64,000 bases of DNA from positions 496,001-560,000 of the forward strand of contig NZ_KB907784.1 of NCBI RefSeq assembly GCF_000382185.1, written 5' to 3'. Positions 27,652 through 36,530 of the stretch are shown here, piece after piece (position 1 is the stretch's first letter; each line of letters starts with the position of its first letter). The notes beneath the pieces were generated by a model that saw nothing but the letters and a program-made list of their open reading frames with translations, was not told where the DNA came from and searched no databases. Both the position numbers and the translations under genes were made by a program. The stretch comes from Bordetella sp. FB-8. GTDB lineage: Bacteria; Pseudomonadota; Gammaproteobacteria; Burkholderiales; Burkholderiaceae_B.

Positions 27652-28353
27652 ATGAGCCGTCAACTCCTGTTAGACGTCCTACCCGCCCCGGCCCCGACCC
27701 TGGGCAACTATATCGCCGGCCCCAATGGCGAGGCCCTGGCCGCCGCGCGCGGCCTGGCTGCGGGACAGACCCTTTATCTCTGGGGTCCGGCGGGCTGCGG
27801 CCGTAGCCACCTGCTGCGCGGCCTGGCCGACCGACCCGGCGGCGCCTATCTGCGGGCGGACCAGGACGCCCAGGATTTCCTCGCCCTGGCCCAGGCCGAC
27901 CCGCAGGCCGACCTGCCCGTGCTGGTTGCCGTGGACGATGTGCACCGCATGGACCCGACCCGACAGGCAGCCCTCTTCGCCTTGTACAATCGTTGGCGCG
28001 AATCCACGGCTGCCGGCCGGGCCTTCGCCCTGGCTGTCGCGGGAGACCGCGCGCCCCTGTCCATGCCGCTGCGCGAGGATCTGCGCACCCGGCTGGGATG
28101 GGGGCTGGTATTCCGGCTCGATCCGCTGTCGGACGCAGACAAGCTGGCGGCCCTGTCGGCCCAGGCGTCCGAACGCGGCCTGCAGTTGGCGCCCGAAGTG
28201 CTCAGCTGGATGCTGACGCACTACGAGCGAGACATCCGCAGGCTGAGCGCCCTGCTCGACGCGCTGGACCGTTATTCCCTGGCGCAGCGGCGCGCCATCA
28301 CCTTGCCGCTGCTGCGCGCCATGCTTGCAGACCCTGAAACCCACACACCATGA
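27652..28353 (+). CDS. hda: DnaA regulatory inactivator Hda
   Basis: A 233-residue DnaA-related AAA+ protein that, with the sliding clamp, stimulates DnaA-ATP hydrolysis after initiation. The start at 27652 (MSRQLLLDVLP) matches the Hda N-terminus, where a short QL-type clamp-binding motif resides. The P-loop reads GPAGCGRSHLL, with Arg in place of the usual Lys, as also in E. coli Hda. Sensor and box regions TRLGWGLVFRLDPLSD fit. It overlaps the HAD gene by ATGA. Confidence 0.88.
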   Translation: MSRQLLLDVLPAPAPTLGNYIAGPNGEALAAARGLAAGQTLYLWGPAGCGRSHLLRGLADRPGGAYLRADQDAQDFLALAQADPQADLPVLVAVDDVHRMDPTRQAALFALYNRWRESTAAGRAFALAVAGDRAPLSMPLREDLRTRLGWGLVFRLDPLSDADKLAALSAQASERGLQLAPEVLSWMLTHYERDIRRLSALLDALDRYSLAQRRAITLPLLRAMLADPETHTP

Positions 28354-29051
28354 CCGCTGCCCGACGCCTCGCCTTATTCGACCTGGACCACACGCTGCTG
28401 CCCCTGGATAGCGACTACCAGTGGGCCGAATTCATGGCGCGCACAGGCAGGATAGGCGACCCCGAGGCGGCCCTGCGCCGCAACGACGAGCTGATGGCGC
28501 AATACAACCGCGGCGAACTCACGGCCGAGCAGGCAGCCCAATTCATGCTGGGCATCCTGGCGGCCCACGCGCCCCACGAACTGGCGCTGTGGCACGAACA
28601 ATACATGCGCGAAGTGATCCGTCCGGCCATCCAGACCAGGGCCATCGACCTGGTGCGCGAACACCTGGAAGCCGGCGACCTGTGCGCGGTCGTTACGGCC
28701 ACCAACACCTTTGTCACCGCGCCCATCGCGCGCGCCTTCGGCATACCCCATCTGATCGGCACCGAACCCGAATATGCGAATGGCCGCTACACTGGCCGCA
28801 TCGCCGGCACGCCCAGCTTCAAGGAGGGCAAGGTGACGCGCGTCAAGCAATGGCTGGCCGACATGGGCATGTCCATGTCGGATTTCAGCACCTCGTTCTT
28901 CTACAGCGATTCCACCAACGACGTGCCCCTGCTGGAGCAAGTCACCCGGCCCATCGCCGCCAACCCCAGCCCCTCTCTGCGCGCCATCGCGCAGAAGCAA
29001 GGCTGGCAAGTGCTCGACCTGTTCGACCACGTCCAGGACGCCAAGTCGTAA
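28350..29051 (+). CDS. HAD-IB family phosphatase, SerB-like
   Basis: A 233-residue haloacid dehalogenase superfamily hydrolase. Motif I is FDLDHTLLP, motif II threonine is in VVTATNTFV, and motifs III/IV are the lysine in FKEGKV and YSDSTNDVPLL. The subclass resembles phosphoserine phosphatase-like proteins of the IB group, often linked to hda and pcnB in Burkholderiales. Physiological substrate is unknown. It is translationally coupled to hda. Confidence 0.88.
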   Translation: MTAARRLALFDLDHTLLPLDSDYQWAEFMARTGRIGDPEAALRRNDELMAQYNRGELTAEQAAQFMLGILAAHAPHELALWHEQYMREVIRPAIQTRAIDLVREHLEAGDLCAVVTATNTFVTAPIARAFGIPHLIGTEPEYANGRYTGRIAGTPSFKEGKVTRVKQWLADMGMSMSDFSTSFFYSDSTNDVPLLEQVTRPIAANPSPSLRAIAQKQGWQVLDLFDHVQDAKS

Positions 29052-29063
29052 TGACGACCCCCA

Positions 29064-29112
29064 CGCTCGCTGCCCCCCAAAGGAGCTTCAGCCTCCTTCG
29101 GGCGGCCGAGCG
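29064..29112. repeat. Imperfect intergenic hairpin between HAD phosphatase and pcnB
   Basis: Outer arms CGCTCG and CGAGCG enclose C-rich/G-rich strands and an inner stem AAGGAG / CTCCTT. It occupies nearly the whole 70-bp gap before pcnB. Its form is that of a dispersed palindromic unit; I recall similar sequences between Bordetella/Achromobacter genes but cannot verify that here. Confidence 0.45.
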
Positions 29113-29121
29113 GAGACTGAA

Positions 29122-30510
29122 ATGATCACTTCCACCATCAAGAAATTCGTCGGCCGCCTCTTCACCCCGTCCGCCAGCGCCGGCCCGCAGCGCATCGACC
29201 GCGATCAGCACGGCATAGACCGGCGCAATGTATCGCGCCATGCCGTGAAAGTCTGCGAAGTGCTGCGACAGCAAGGCTACGAGGCCTATGTCGTGGGCGG
29301 CGCGGTGCGCGACCTGATCCTGGGCTTGGAACCCAAGGACTTCGACGTGGCGACCAACGCCACGCCCGAGCAAGTACGCGCCCTGTTCCGCCGGGCCCGC
29401 ATCATCGGTCGGCGCTTCCAGCTGGTGCATGTGGTCTTCGGCCAGGAAATCATCGAGACCTCGACCTACCGCGCTCCGGCCAACGGCGAGCAGAAGACCG
29501 ATGAGCACGGCCGCATCCTCAGCGACAACGTGTTCGGCACGCAGGAGCAGGACGCGGCGCGGCGCGACTTAACCATCAATGCGCTCTACTACGATCCCCA
29601 CACCGAGCAAGTCGTGGACTACCACAATGGCGTGCAGGACCTGAAGAAACGCCAGATCCGCATGATCGGCAATCCGGAACAGCGCTATCGCGAAGACCCG
29701 GTGCGCATGCTGCGCGCGGTGCGCTTTGCCGCCAAGCTCAACGGAACGATAGAACCGGGCTCGCGCAAACCCATCAGCGCCCTGGCCGAGCTGATCGAAA
29801 ACGTACCGGCTTCGCGCCTGTTCGACGAAATGCTCAAGCTGCTGACCTGCGGCCACGCCATCGACTGCCTCAAGCAGCTGCGCGAAGCGGGCTTGCACCA
29901 CGGCATGCTGCCCCTGTTGGACATCGTGCTGGAGCAGCCGGGCGGGCGCCGCTTCATCGAGGAAGCGCTGGAGCGTACCGATGCGCGTGTGCGGTCGGGC
30001 CGCGGCATCAGCCCCAGCTTCCTGTTTGCCGCGCTGCTGTGGCCGCAGGTGGACGCGCGCTGGAAGCAGATCATGGCGCAGGGCGGGCACACCATTCCGG
30101 CCTTGAGCGAAGCGGCCGACTCGGTGCTCGACGAGCAGACCGAAAAGCTCGCCATCCAGCGCCGCTTCTCTTCCGACATGCGCGAAATCTGGTTCATGCA
30201 GCCGCGCTTCGAGCGCCGCCAGGGCAAGACCACCCACCGCATGATCGAGCAGCCGCGCTTTCGCGCCGCCTGCGACTTCCTGCAGCTGCGCGCCGCGGCC
30301 GGCGAATTCGACAGCGTGCTGGCGCAATGGTGGATGGACCTGGCCAACGCCAACGACGAAACCCGCGCCGAGATGATCGAGGAAACCACGCGCCTGCCGC
30401 GCGAGGCGGCCAGCGAGGCGCCGGTGCGCAAGCGCCGCCGCCGTCCGCGCCGCAAGCCGGCGGTGGATGGGCAAGCCGGCGGCGACGCCGCGCCCGAATC
30501 CTTGGGCTGA
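29122..30510 (+). CDS. pcnB: Poly(A) polymerase I
   Basis: A 462-residue class II nucleotidyltransferase that adds 3' poly(A) tails and promotes RNA decay. The active site is GGAVRDLILG then KDFDVATNATPEQV, and the RRFQLVHVVFG segment separates it from CCA-adding enzymes. An arginine-rich C-terminus (KRRRRPRRKP) is typical of PAP I and binds RNA. It lies 12 bp before folK, a widespread pcnB-folK arrangement. Confidence 0.93.
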   Translation: MITSTIKKFVGRLFTPSASAGPQRIDRDQHGIDRRNVSRHAVKVCEVLRQQGYEAYVVGGAVRDLILGLEPKDFDVATNATPEQVRALFRRARIIGRRFQLVHVVFGQEIIETSTYRAPANGEQKTDEHGRILSDNVFGTQEQDAARRDLTINALYYDPHTEQVVDYHNGVQDLKKRQIRMIGNPEQRYREDPVRMLRAVRFAAKLNGTIEPGSRKPISALAELIENVPASRLFDEMLKLLTCGHAIDCLKQLREAGLHHGMLPLLDIVLEQPGGRRFIEEALERTDARVRSGRGISPSFLFAALLWPQVDARWKQIMAQGGHTIPALSEAADSVLDEQTEKLAIQRRFSSDMREIWFMQPRFERRQGKTTHRMIEQPRFRAACDFLQLRAAAGEFDSVLAQWWMDLANANDETRAEMIEETTRLPREAASEAPVRKRRRRPRRKPAVDGQAGGDAAPESLG

Positions 30511-30522
30511 CACACACCTGCC

Positions 30523-31032
30523 ATGCCTGCCGCGGCGCCCCCTGCAAGCATTCGGGCCTACATCGGCCTGGGTTCGAATCTGGGAGACAGCGGCGCGACG
30601 CTACGCGCCGCCCTGCAAGAGATTAGCGCCCTGCCCGACGTGCAAGCCTGCACGGCCTCGCCCTTTTACCGCAGCGCGCCGGTCGATGCGTCGGGGCCCG
30701 ATTTCGTCAATGCCGTGGCGTCGCTTGATACGACGCTGGCCCCCCTGCAACTGCTCGATAGGCTGCAGGCAATAGAGCAGAAGCACGGCCGCAAGCGCCC
30801 TTACCGCAATGCGCCGCGCACCCTGGACCTGGACTTGCTGCTATACGGCGAAGTGTCGATGAGCACGCAGCGTCTGATCCTGCCGCACCCGCGCATGCAT
30901 GAACGCGCCTTCGTGCTGCGGCCTTTGCGGGATCTGGCGCCGTCGGCTGCGCTGCCGCGAGGATCGCTGGACGCGCTGATCGCGGGCATCGCGGATCAAG
31001 CAATCGAACGCCTGCCCGCGGGATTTGCCTAG
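30523..31032 (+). CDS. folK: 2-amino-4-hydroxy-6-hydroxymethyldihydropteridine pyrophosphokinase
   Basis: A 169-residue HPPK of folate biosynthesis that transfers pyrophosphate from ATP to the pterin. Motifs: YIGLGSNLGD at the N-terminus, RTLDLDLLLYG (Mg-binding Asp pair) and LPHPRMHERAFVLRPL. Length is normal. It converges with the citE-like gene, with 11 bp between stop codons. Confidence 0.96.
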   Translation: MPAAAPPASIRAYIGLGSNLGDSGATLRAALQEISALPDVQACTASPFYRSAPVDASGPDFVNAVASLDTTLAPLQLLDRLQAIEQKHGRKRPYRNAPRTLDLDLLLYGEVSMSTQRLILPHPRMHERAFVLRPLRDLAPSAALPRGSLDALIAGIADQAIERLPAGFA

Positions 31033-31043
31033 GCGCTCTCGAC

Positions 31044-31868
31044 TCAGGCCGTAATGCCCGCGCGCGCCAGCACCTGCCGGGCGCGCGCCAAGACCGGCGC
31101 GTCGACCATTCTGCCTTCCAGGCGGAAAGCGCCGGCGCCGCTCTCGCGCTGCGCCGTCAACACCCGCCGCGACCAGTCGATGTCGGCTTGCGCGGGCATG
31201 AAGGCGGCGTGCACCGTCTCGATCTGCGAGGGATGGATGCACAGCATGCCCGAAAAACCCATGTGACTGGCGCGCTCGGCCGCTGCGCTCAACCCCTCGG
31301 TGTCTTCGATGTCGGGATACACGCCGTCCATCGGCGCAGCCAGGCCTGCGGCGCGGCTGTGCAGCAATACCAGGCCGCGCGCCTGGCCCAGCAGCACGTC
31401 GGCGGCCGCGGTGGCGGGCGTGAACGACAGGTCCACACCGTAGTCCAGGCTACCGAAAGCCAGCCTGTCCACGCCCGGTGCCGCGGCCACCTCGGCCACC
31501 CGCACCAGGCCGCGCGCGGTCTCGACGATGGGTACCACCGGCCTGCCCTGGCCCGCGTGCGCCACCTGCGCCGCGGATTCGGCCTTGGGCAGCATGACGG
31601 CGGCCACGCCCGGCTTGCCCCGCAGCGCGGCCAGATCATCCTCGTGCCAGGGCGTCGTGGCGTCGTTCACGCGCACCCACACGCGCGCATCCGGGCACCC
31701 ATTCAGGAATTCAGCCAGCGCCTGCCGCGCAGCGGGCTTGGCCGCGGGTTCCACCGCATCCTCGAGATCGACGATGACGGCGTCCGCGCCGCTGGCCAGG
31801 GCCTTGGGTATGCGTTCGGCCCGCGAAGCCGGCACGAACAAAGCAGAGCGCACAATAGCCTGCGCCAT
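31044..31868 (-). CDS. HpcH/HpaI aldolase family, CitE-like acyl-CoA lyase
   Basis: A 274-residue TIM-barrel lyase of the citrate-lyase-beta/citramalyl-CoA-lyase type. Visible segments are SALFVPASRAERI, VDLEDAVEP, VPIVETARGL (metal glutamate) and FGSLDYGVDLSF (metal aspartate). The start at 31868 overlaps the CoA-transferase stop (TGATG). With the CoA transferase and hotdog hydratase it could form the last step of itaconate or a related C5-dicarboxylate pathway, cleaving citramalyl-CoA to pyruvate and acetyl-CoA. Confidence 0.85.
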   Translation of the reverse strand: MAQAIVRSALFVPASRAERIPKALASGADAVIVDLEDAVEPAAKPAARQALAEFLNGCPDARVWVRVNDATTPWHEDDLAALRGKPGVAAVMLPKAESAAQVAHAGQGRPVVPIVETARGLVRVAEVAAAPGVDRLAFGSLDYGVDLSFTPATAAADVLLGQARGLVLLHSRAAGLAAPMDGVYPDIEDTEGLSAAAERASHMGFSGMLCIHPSQIETVHAAFMPAQADIDWSRRVLTAQRESGAGAFRLEGRMVDAPVLARARQVLARAGITA

Positions 31869-33061
31869 CACACGGCTCCCTGGGCATGCAGCCTGGACAC
31901 TTGCCCCGCGTCGAAACCCAACGAGGCCAGCACCGCATCGGTGTGCTGGCCTATGTCCGGGATTGCGTCCATGCGCGGCTCGAATGCGTTGCTCGAGGCC
32001 GGCGGCAGCAGCGCGGGCAACGTGCCCTTGGCGCTGTCGACGCCGCGCCAGCGCTCGCGTGCGCGCAATTGCGGATGGGCCCACACGCCGGCCATGTCGT
32101 TGACGCTGGCGTTGGCGATCTGCGCGGCTTCCAGCTTGTCGATCACCTCGCCCAGGCTCATGTGCGCGAAAGTCTCGACGATAATGGCACGCAAGGCCTC
32201 GCGATTGGCCGTGCGGCGCGAATTCGAAGAAAATCGCCCGTCGCCCGCCAACTCGGGATTGCCCAGAATCTTGTCGCAGAAGACCTGCCATTCGCGCTCG
32301 TTCTGCAAGCCCAGCATGATGGTCTTGCCCCCGCCCACGGGGAAAGGGCCGTAGGGATAGATAGTGGCGTGGGCCGCGCCGGCGCGCAGCGGCGGCGGCG
32401 CGCCGTCGAAGGCGTAGTACATGGGAAAGCCCATCCACTCGACCATGCTCTCGAGCATGGACACGTCGATGCGGCTGCCTAGGCCGGTCTTGCCACGCAG
32501 CAAAAGCGCGTTCAGGATGCCCGAGTAGGCATACATGGCCGCTGCGATGTCCGAGATCGAACAGCCCGCCTTGGCCGGCTCCTCGGCCGAACCGGTGACC
32601 GACACAAAGCCGCTCTCGCTTTGAATGAGCAGGTCGTAGGCCTTCTTGTCCTGGTACGGGCCGCCCTCGCCGTAACCCGAGATGTCGCACACAATAAGCC
32701 GCGGATGCGCGGCGTGCAGCGCGTCGAAGGACAGGCCCTGGCGGGCTGCGGCGCCGGGCGCGAGGTTCTGCACCAGCACGTCGGCCTGCGTCAGCAGGCG
32801 CTGCAATACGTCTTGCGCCGCCGGGTGCTTCAGGTCCAGCGTCAGGCTTTCCTTGGAGCGGTTGGTCCAGACGAAATGCGAGGACAGCCCACGCACCCGT
32901 TCGTCGTAGTTGCGGGCGAAATCCCCTGCGCCGGGGCGCTCGACCTTGATGACGCGCGCACCCATGTCCGCCAATTGGCGGGTGCAAAAGGGCGCGGCGA
33001 TGGCGTGCTCGAAACTGACGACGGTGATGCCGTCCAGCGGCCGAGGGGCTGCGTTGTTCAT
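31868..33061 (-). CDS. Family III (CaiB/BaiF) CoA-transferase
   Basis: A 397-residue CoA-transferase. The N-terminus ITVVSFEHAIAAPFCTRQLA and VIKVERPGAGDFAR are typical, and the catalytic aspartate is in YDLLIQSESG region D-L-L. The C-terminal ending ARLHAQGAV after IGQHTDAVLASLG fits. The start at 33061 is chosen from an ATGA overlap with the upstream hydratase gene. It probably activates a dicarboxylate with succinyl-CoA. By context it is a candidate itaconate CoA-transferase, but related enzymes act on mesaconate, citramalate or others. Confidence 0.88.
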   Translation of the reverse strand: MNNAAPRPLDGITVVSFEHAIAAPFCTRQLADMGARVIKVERPGAGDFARNYDERVRGLSSHFVWTNRSKESLTLDLKHPAAQDVLQRLLTQADVLVQNLAPGAAARQGLSFDALHAAHPRLIVCDISGYGEGGPYQDKKAYDLLIQSESGFVSVTGSAEEPAKAGCSISDIAAAMYAYSGILNALLLRGKTGLGSRIDVSMLESMVEWMGFPMYYAFDGAPPPLRAGAAHATIYPYGPFPVGGGKTIMLGLQNEREWQVFCDKILGNPELAGDGRFSSNSRRTANREALRAIIVETFAHMSLGEVIDKLEAAQIANASVNDMAGVWAHPQLRARERWRGVDSAKGTLPALLPPASSNAFEPRMDAIPDIGQHTDAVLASLGFDAGQVSRLHAQGAV

Positions 33062-33891
33062 GAAGCGAACCTCAATTGGGCTTGGTGGGCCAGCGTGCCG
33101 TCCTGCTCGGCCCACAATTGGGCCACGCCGGGTGCGATCACGCGACCGGCGACGTCAAAGGGCTTGGGCGCGATCAGCGGGCGCAGGCCGCGGTAGGACA
33201 AACTCAAAAGCGTGCCGTCGGGATGGGCGTGCTGGAAGGCCGCCACCATCATCGTGGCAATGATCGGGCCGTGCACGACCAAGCCGGGATAGCCTTCCTG
33301 CTGCGTCACATAGGGGTGGTCGTAATGGATGCGATGATCGTTAAAGGTCACCGCCGAGTAGCGGAACAGCAGCACCGGCGTGGGATGCATGGTCTCGCGC
33401 CACGCCGCGGCCGGAGCCGGCTCGGTTCCCTCCAGTTTGGGCGGTGACGGCTGGCGGTAGACAATATCCCGCTCTTCCGAGATCGCGATGGCTCCGTCCT
33501 GCCAATATTCGTGACGAGCAGTCAAGAATATCAGCGAGCCGGTGCGGCCGGCCTTTTCCTTGACATCGATCACGGTGGAGCGACGCTCGGCGGGAACGCC
33601 CACCCGCAAGGGCGTATTGAATTCGACTCGGCCGCCGGCCCACATGCGATTGCGATCGTTGCCCGCGGACGGCAGAAAGCCGCTGCGTACCGGAAGGCCG
33701 TCCGGACCTACACTGTCCATGGACGTCGCCGAGATAAAGAAAGCCCATTGCCACAGAGGCGGCAGCGGATCGCCCGCCTTGAGCACCGGACCGCCCAGCG
33801 TGGCGGTCACACGCCCCACTGCTGTCGCGTCCAGGCTATCGGGCATGATTTCACTGTGGCCTATCCAGACGGCCGATGCAGGTTGGTTCAT
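33058..33891 (-). CDS. Hotdog-fold (MaoC/FAS1-dehydratase-like) enoyl-CoA hydratase
   Basis: A 277-residue double-hotdog hydratase. The hydratase-2 motif is in the C-terminal half: NDHRIHYDHPYVT then GYPGLVVHGPI, with the catalytic Asp and His. The N-terminal hotdog is degenerate. The length and architecture match itaconyl-CoA or mesaconyl-C4-CoA hydratases. A strong AGGAG upstream supports the ATG at 33891. It is first in the three-gene operon with CoA-transferase and CitE-like lyase, and divergent from the acyl-CoA dehydrogenase. Confidence 0.85.
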   Translation of the reverse strand: MNQPASAVWIGHSEIMPDSLDATAVGRVTATLGGPVLKAGDPLPPLWQWAFFISATSMDSVGPDGLPVRSGFLPSAGNDRNRMWAGGRVEFNTPLRVGVPAERRSTVIDVKEKAGRTGSLIFLTARHEYWQDGAIAISEERDIVYRQPSPPKLEGTEPAPAAAWRETMHPTPVLLFRYSAVTFNDHRIHYDHPYVTQQEGYPGLVVHGPIIATMMVAAFQHAHPDGTLLSLSYRGLRPLIAPKPFDVAGRVIAPGVAQLWAEQDGTLAHQAQLRFAS

Positions 33892-33949
33892 TGCGCGTCT
33901 CCTATCGTCTCGCTCCACCATTATTCCATTTCACTCGCCTCCCGCCGCC

Positions 33950-35116
33950 ATGACAGATTCCGCCAGCGATTACGACTATCAAGACATCCGGCAGGCAGTG
34001 CGCGGCTTGTGCGCGCAATTTCCCGCCGAGTACTTCCGCAAGATCGATGCCGCGCAGGGCTATCCCGAGGAATTCGTCGATGCGCTGACCCGGGCCGGCT
34101 GGCTGGCCGCGCTGATCCCGCAGGAATACGGCGGCTCGGGCCTGGGCCTGACCGAGGCCTCGGTCATCATGGAAGAAATCAACCGCGCCGGCGGCAACTC
34201 GGGCGCCTGCCACGGCCAGATGTACAACATGGGCACGCTGCTGCGCCACGGCTCGGCCGAGCAAAAGCAAAAATACCTGCCACGCATCGCCAGCGGCGAG
34301 CTGCGCCTGCAGTCCATGGGTGTGACCGAGCCGACCACCGGCACCGATACCACCAAAATCAAGACCACCGCCGTCAAAAAAGGCGACCGCTACCTCGTCA
34401 ACGGCCAGAAGGTGTGGATCTCGCGCGTGCAGCACTCGGACCTGATGATCCTGCTGGCGCGCACCACCCCCATCGAACAGGTCCAGCGCAAGTCCGAGGG
34501 CATGTCCATCTTCCTGGTCGACCTGCACCAGGCCATCGGCCACGGCATGCAGGTGCGCCCCATCGCCAATATGGTCAACCACGAAACCAACGAACTGTTT
34601 TTCGACAACCTGGAAATCCCCGCCGAAAACCTCATCGGCGAAGAAGGCCGCGGCTTCAAGTACATCCTGGACGGCCTGAACGCCGAGCGCGCCCTGATCG
34701 CGGCCGAATGCATCGGCGACGGCTACTGGTTCGTCGACAAGGTCTCGGCCTACGTCAAAGAGCGCATCGTCTTCGGCCGGCCCATCGGCCAGAACCAGGG
34801 CGTGCAGTTTCCCATCGCCCGCGCCTTCATCAATGTGGAAGCAGCCAGCCTCATGCGCTACCAGGCCACGCGCCGCTTCGACTCGGGCCTGCCTTGCGGC
34901 ACGCAGGCCAATATGGCCAAGCTGCTGGCCGCCGACGCGTCCTGGGAAGCGGCCAATGCCTGCCTGCAGTTTCACGGCGGCTTCGGCTTCGCCCACGAAT
35001 ACGACATCGAGCGCAAATTCCGCGAAACCCGCCTCTACCAGGTCGCCCCCATCTCCACCAACCTGATTCTGTCCTACGTCGCCGAGCACGTGCTGGGACT
35101 GCCCCGCTCTTTCTGA
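33950..35116 (+). CDS. Acyl-CoA dehydrogenase
   Basis: A 388-residue FAD-dependent acyl-CoA dehydrogenase. The FAD/substrate motif is QSMGVTEPTTGTD and the C-terminal family signature is QFHGGFGFAHEYDIER. At the short/medium-chain base position (after RLY) there is Gln rather than Glu; Glu246 in LNAERALIAAE is at the isovaleryl-/long-chain-type position and may serve as base. It is divergent from the hydratase operon, with 58 bp between starts. Its stop abuts the stop of the convergent transporter with no spacing. Confidence 0.9.
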   Translation: MTDSASDYDYQDIRQAVRGLCAQFPAEYFRKIDAAQGYPEEFVDALTRAGWLAALIPQEYGGSGLGLTEASVIMEEINRAGGNSGACHGQMYNMGTLLRHGSAEQKQKYLPRIASGELRLQSMGVTEPTTGTDTTKIKTTAVKKGDRYLVNGQKVWISRVQHSDLMILLARTTPIEQVQRKSEGMSIFLVDLHQAIGHGMQVRPIANMVNHETNELFFDNLEIPAENLIGEEGRGFKYILDGLNAERALIAAECIGDGYWFVDKVSAYVKERIVFGRPIGQNQGVQFPIARAFINVEAASLMRYQATRRFDSGLPCGTQANMAKLLAADASWEAANACLQFHGGFGFAHEYDIERKFRETRLYQVAPISTNLILSYVAEHVLGLPRSF

Positions 35117-36520
35117 TTATGCCTGGCGCGCAAGCGGCAGCGTCATGGTTGCGAATGCCATGATCAGGTGCAGCGCGGCAAGCGCCAGAAACGCCCAGGC
35201 CCATGCATTCAGGCCGAAGCGACTCACATGCTCCTGCAAGGCCCAGGAGAGAAACAGCGCGCAGAATGTCGTCAGAATGGGACCGCCGACTCGCTGCACG
35301 ATATTGAGCGTGGTGGTGGCCATGGGCAGGGCGTTTTTTTCGACGGACGCATAAGCCAGGGAAATGGCGGGCAGTCCTACCGCCCCCAGGCCCAGGCCGC
35401 GGACGAACAGGATGCCGGCCATGACGGCCTGATCCAGGCCCTGCGCGGCCTGACCGACCAGGGCCAAGGTTGAGACGAGCGAAAAGAGCGCGCCCGCTTT
35501 GGCCACCCGGCTGTCGCCGAAACGCCCGGTGAGAAAGCCTAGCGATGGCATGGCGACCATCATGCCCAATCCCATCGGCGCAAGCATCCAGCCCATCGCC
35601 GCCGGAGACTGGCCGCAGGCCTGGACCAGGAACAAGGGGATAAGCATCTGGCCGGCGAACAGGACGCCGTTGCAGAAGAACTGGGTAAGCGCGGCGGCTG
35701 AAAACGCCCGCCGCCGGAGCAGGCCCAGGTCGATCAACGCTTCGGCGCCCTTGCTCTTTTCCACATACAGGAAGGCGGCGAGCGAGAACGCCCCCGCCGC
35801 AGTGGCGGCAAGGCCCGCTGGCCGGGTGAAATTTCCCGCACCGAACAGGATGAGCATCAGCCCGGGCGAAAGTAGGAAAAGACCCATCCAATCGAGCTTG
35901 CGCGAGACATAGTCTTGCTCGTCATCGGGCAGGAAACGCACCGCAAGCACGAAGGCAAGCACGCCGAACGGAATATTCACCAGGAACAACCCGCGCCATG
36001 TCGTGTAGTGCAATATGGCGCCGGCGATGACCGGACCCAGCAGCGGGCCGAGCAGCACCGGAAGCGCGGCGTAGCCCGCGACACGCGTGAAATGCGGACC
36101 TGTCGCCCGCTTGATCATCATCTGCGCCATCGGCGCCAGCAATCCGCCACTGGCTCCCTGCACGAGGCGAAAACCGATGAGCGAACTCGCCGACCAGGCC
36201 AGCCCGCAAAGCGCCGAGCTGATCGTGAAGATCGAAAAACACCAAAGATAAAGCGCCTTGGCGCCAACGCGCTCGATCAGCCAGCCGTTCAAGGGCAAGG
36301 CGAATGCGAGTGCGAGCAGATACCCGCTGGTGACCCATTGAATCGTCGAAAGCGGCGCGTGCAAATCCGCAGCCAGGCTGGACAGCGATACGTTGACGAT
36401 CGTCGCATCCAGTTGTGCGAGCAGCGCGCCGAACATTGCAACGACCGTGATCTTCCACGCCTGGGCGTCCCGCCCTTCCGATGCGAAGCTTGCGCGCGAG
36501 CGCACCCGGACATCACCCAT
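35117..36520 (-). CDS. DHA2-type MFS multidrug efflux transporter (14 TMS)
   Basis: A 467-residue drug:H+ antiporter of the EmrB/QacA group. Motif D1 near TM1 reads LDATIVNVSLSSLA, motif A follows (NGWLIERVGAKALY), and the antiporter motif C is GPLLGPVIAG. About 14 hydrophobic segments are seen. It is the third gene of an operon after marR and a 109-residue membrane protein, so export of a toxic or signalling compound sensed by the MarR protein is likely. No EmrA-type adaptor is present. Confidence 0.9.
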   Translation of the reverse strand: MGDVRVRSRASFASEGRDAQAWKITVVAMFGALLAQLDATIVNVSLSSLAADLHAPLSTIQWVTSGYLLALAFALPLNGWLIERVGAKALYLWCFSIFTISSALCGLAWSASSLIGFRLVQGASGGLLAPMAQMMIKRATGPHFTRVAGYAALPVLLGPLLGPVIAGAILHYTTWRGLFLVNIPFGVLAFVLAVRFLPDDEQDYVSRKLDWMGLFLLSPGLMLILFGAGNFTRPAGLAATAAGAFSLAAFLYVEKSKGAEALIDLGLLRRRAFSAAALTQFFCNGVLFAGQMLIPLFLVQACGQSPAAMGWMLAPMGLGMMVAMPSLGFLTGRFGDSRVAKAGALFSLVSTLALVGQAAQGLDQAVMAGILFVRGLGLGAVGLPAISLAYASVEKNALPMATTTLNIVQRVGGPILTTFCALFLSWALQEHVSRFGLNAWAWAFLALAALHLIMAFATMTLPLARQA

Positions 36521-36530
36521 GCCTGGACAC

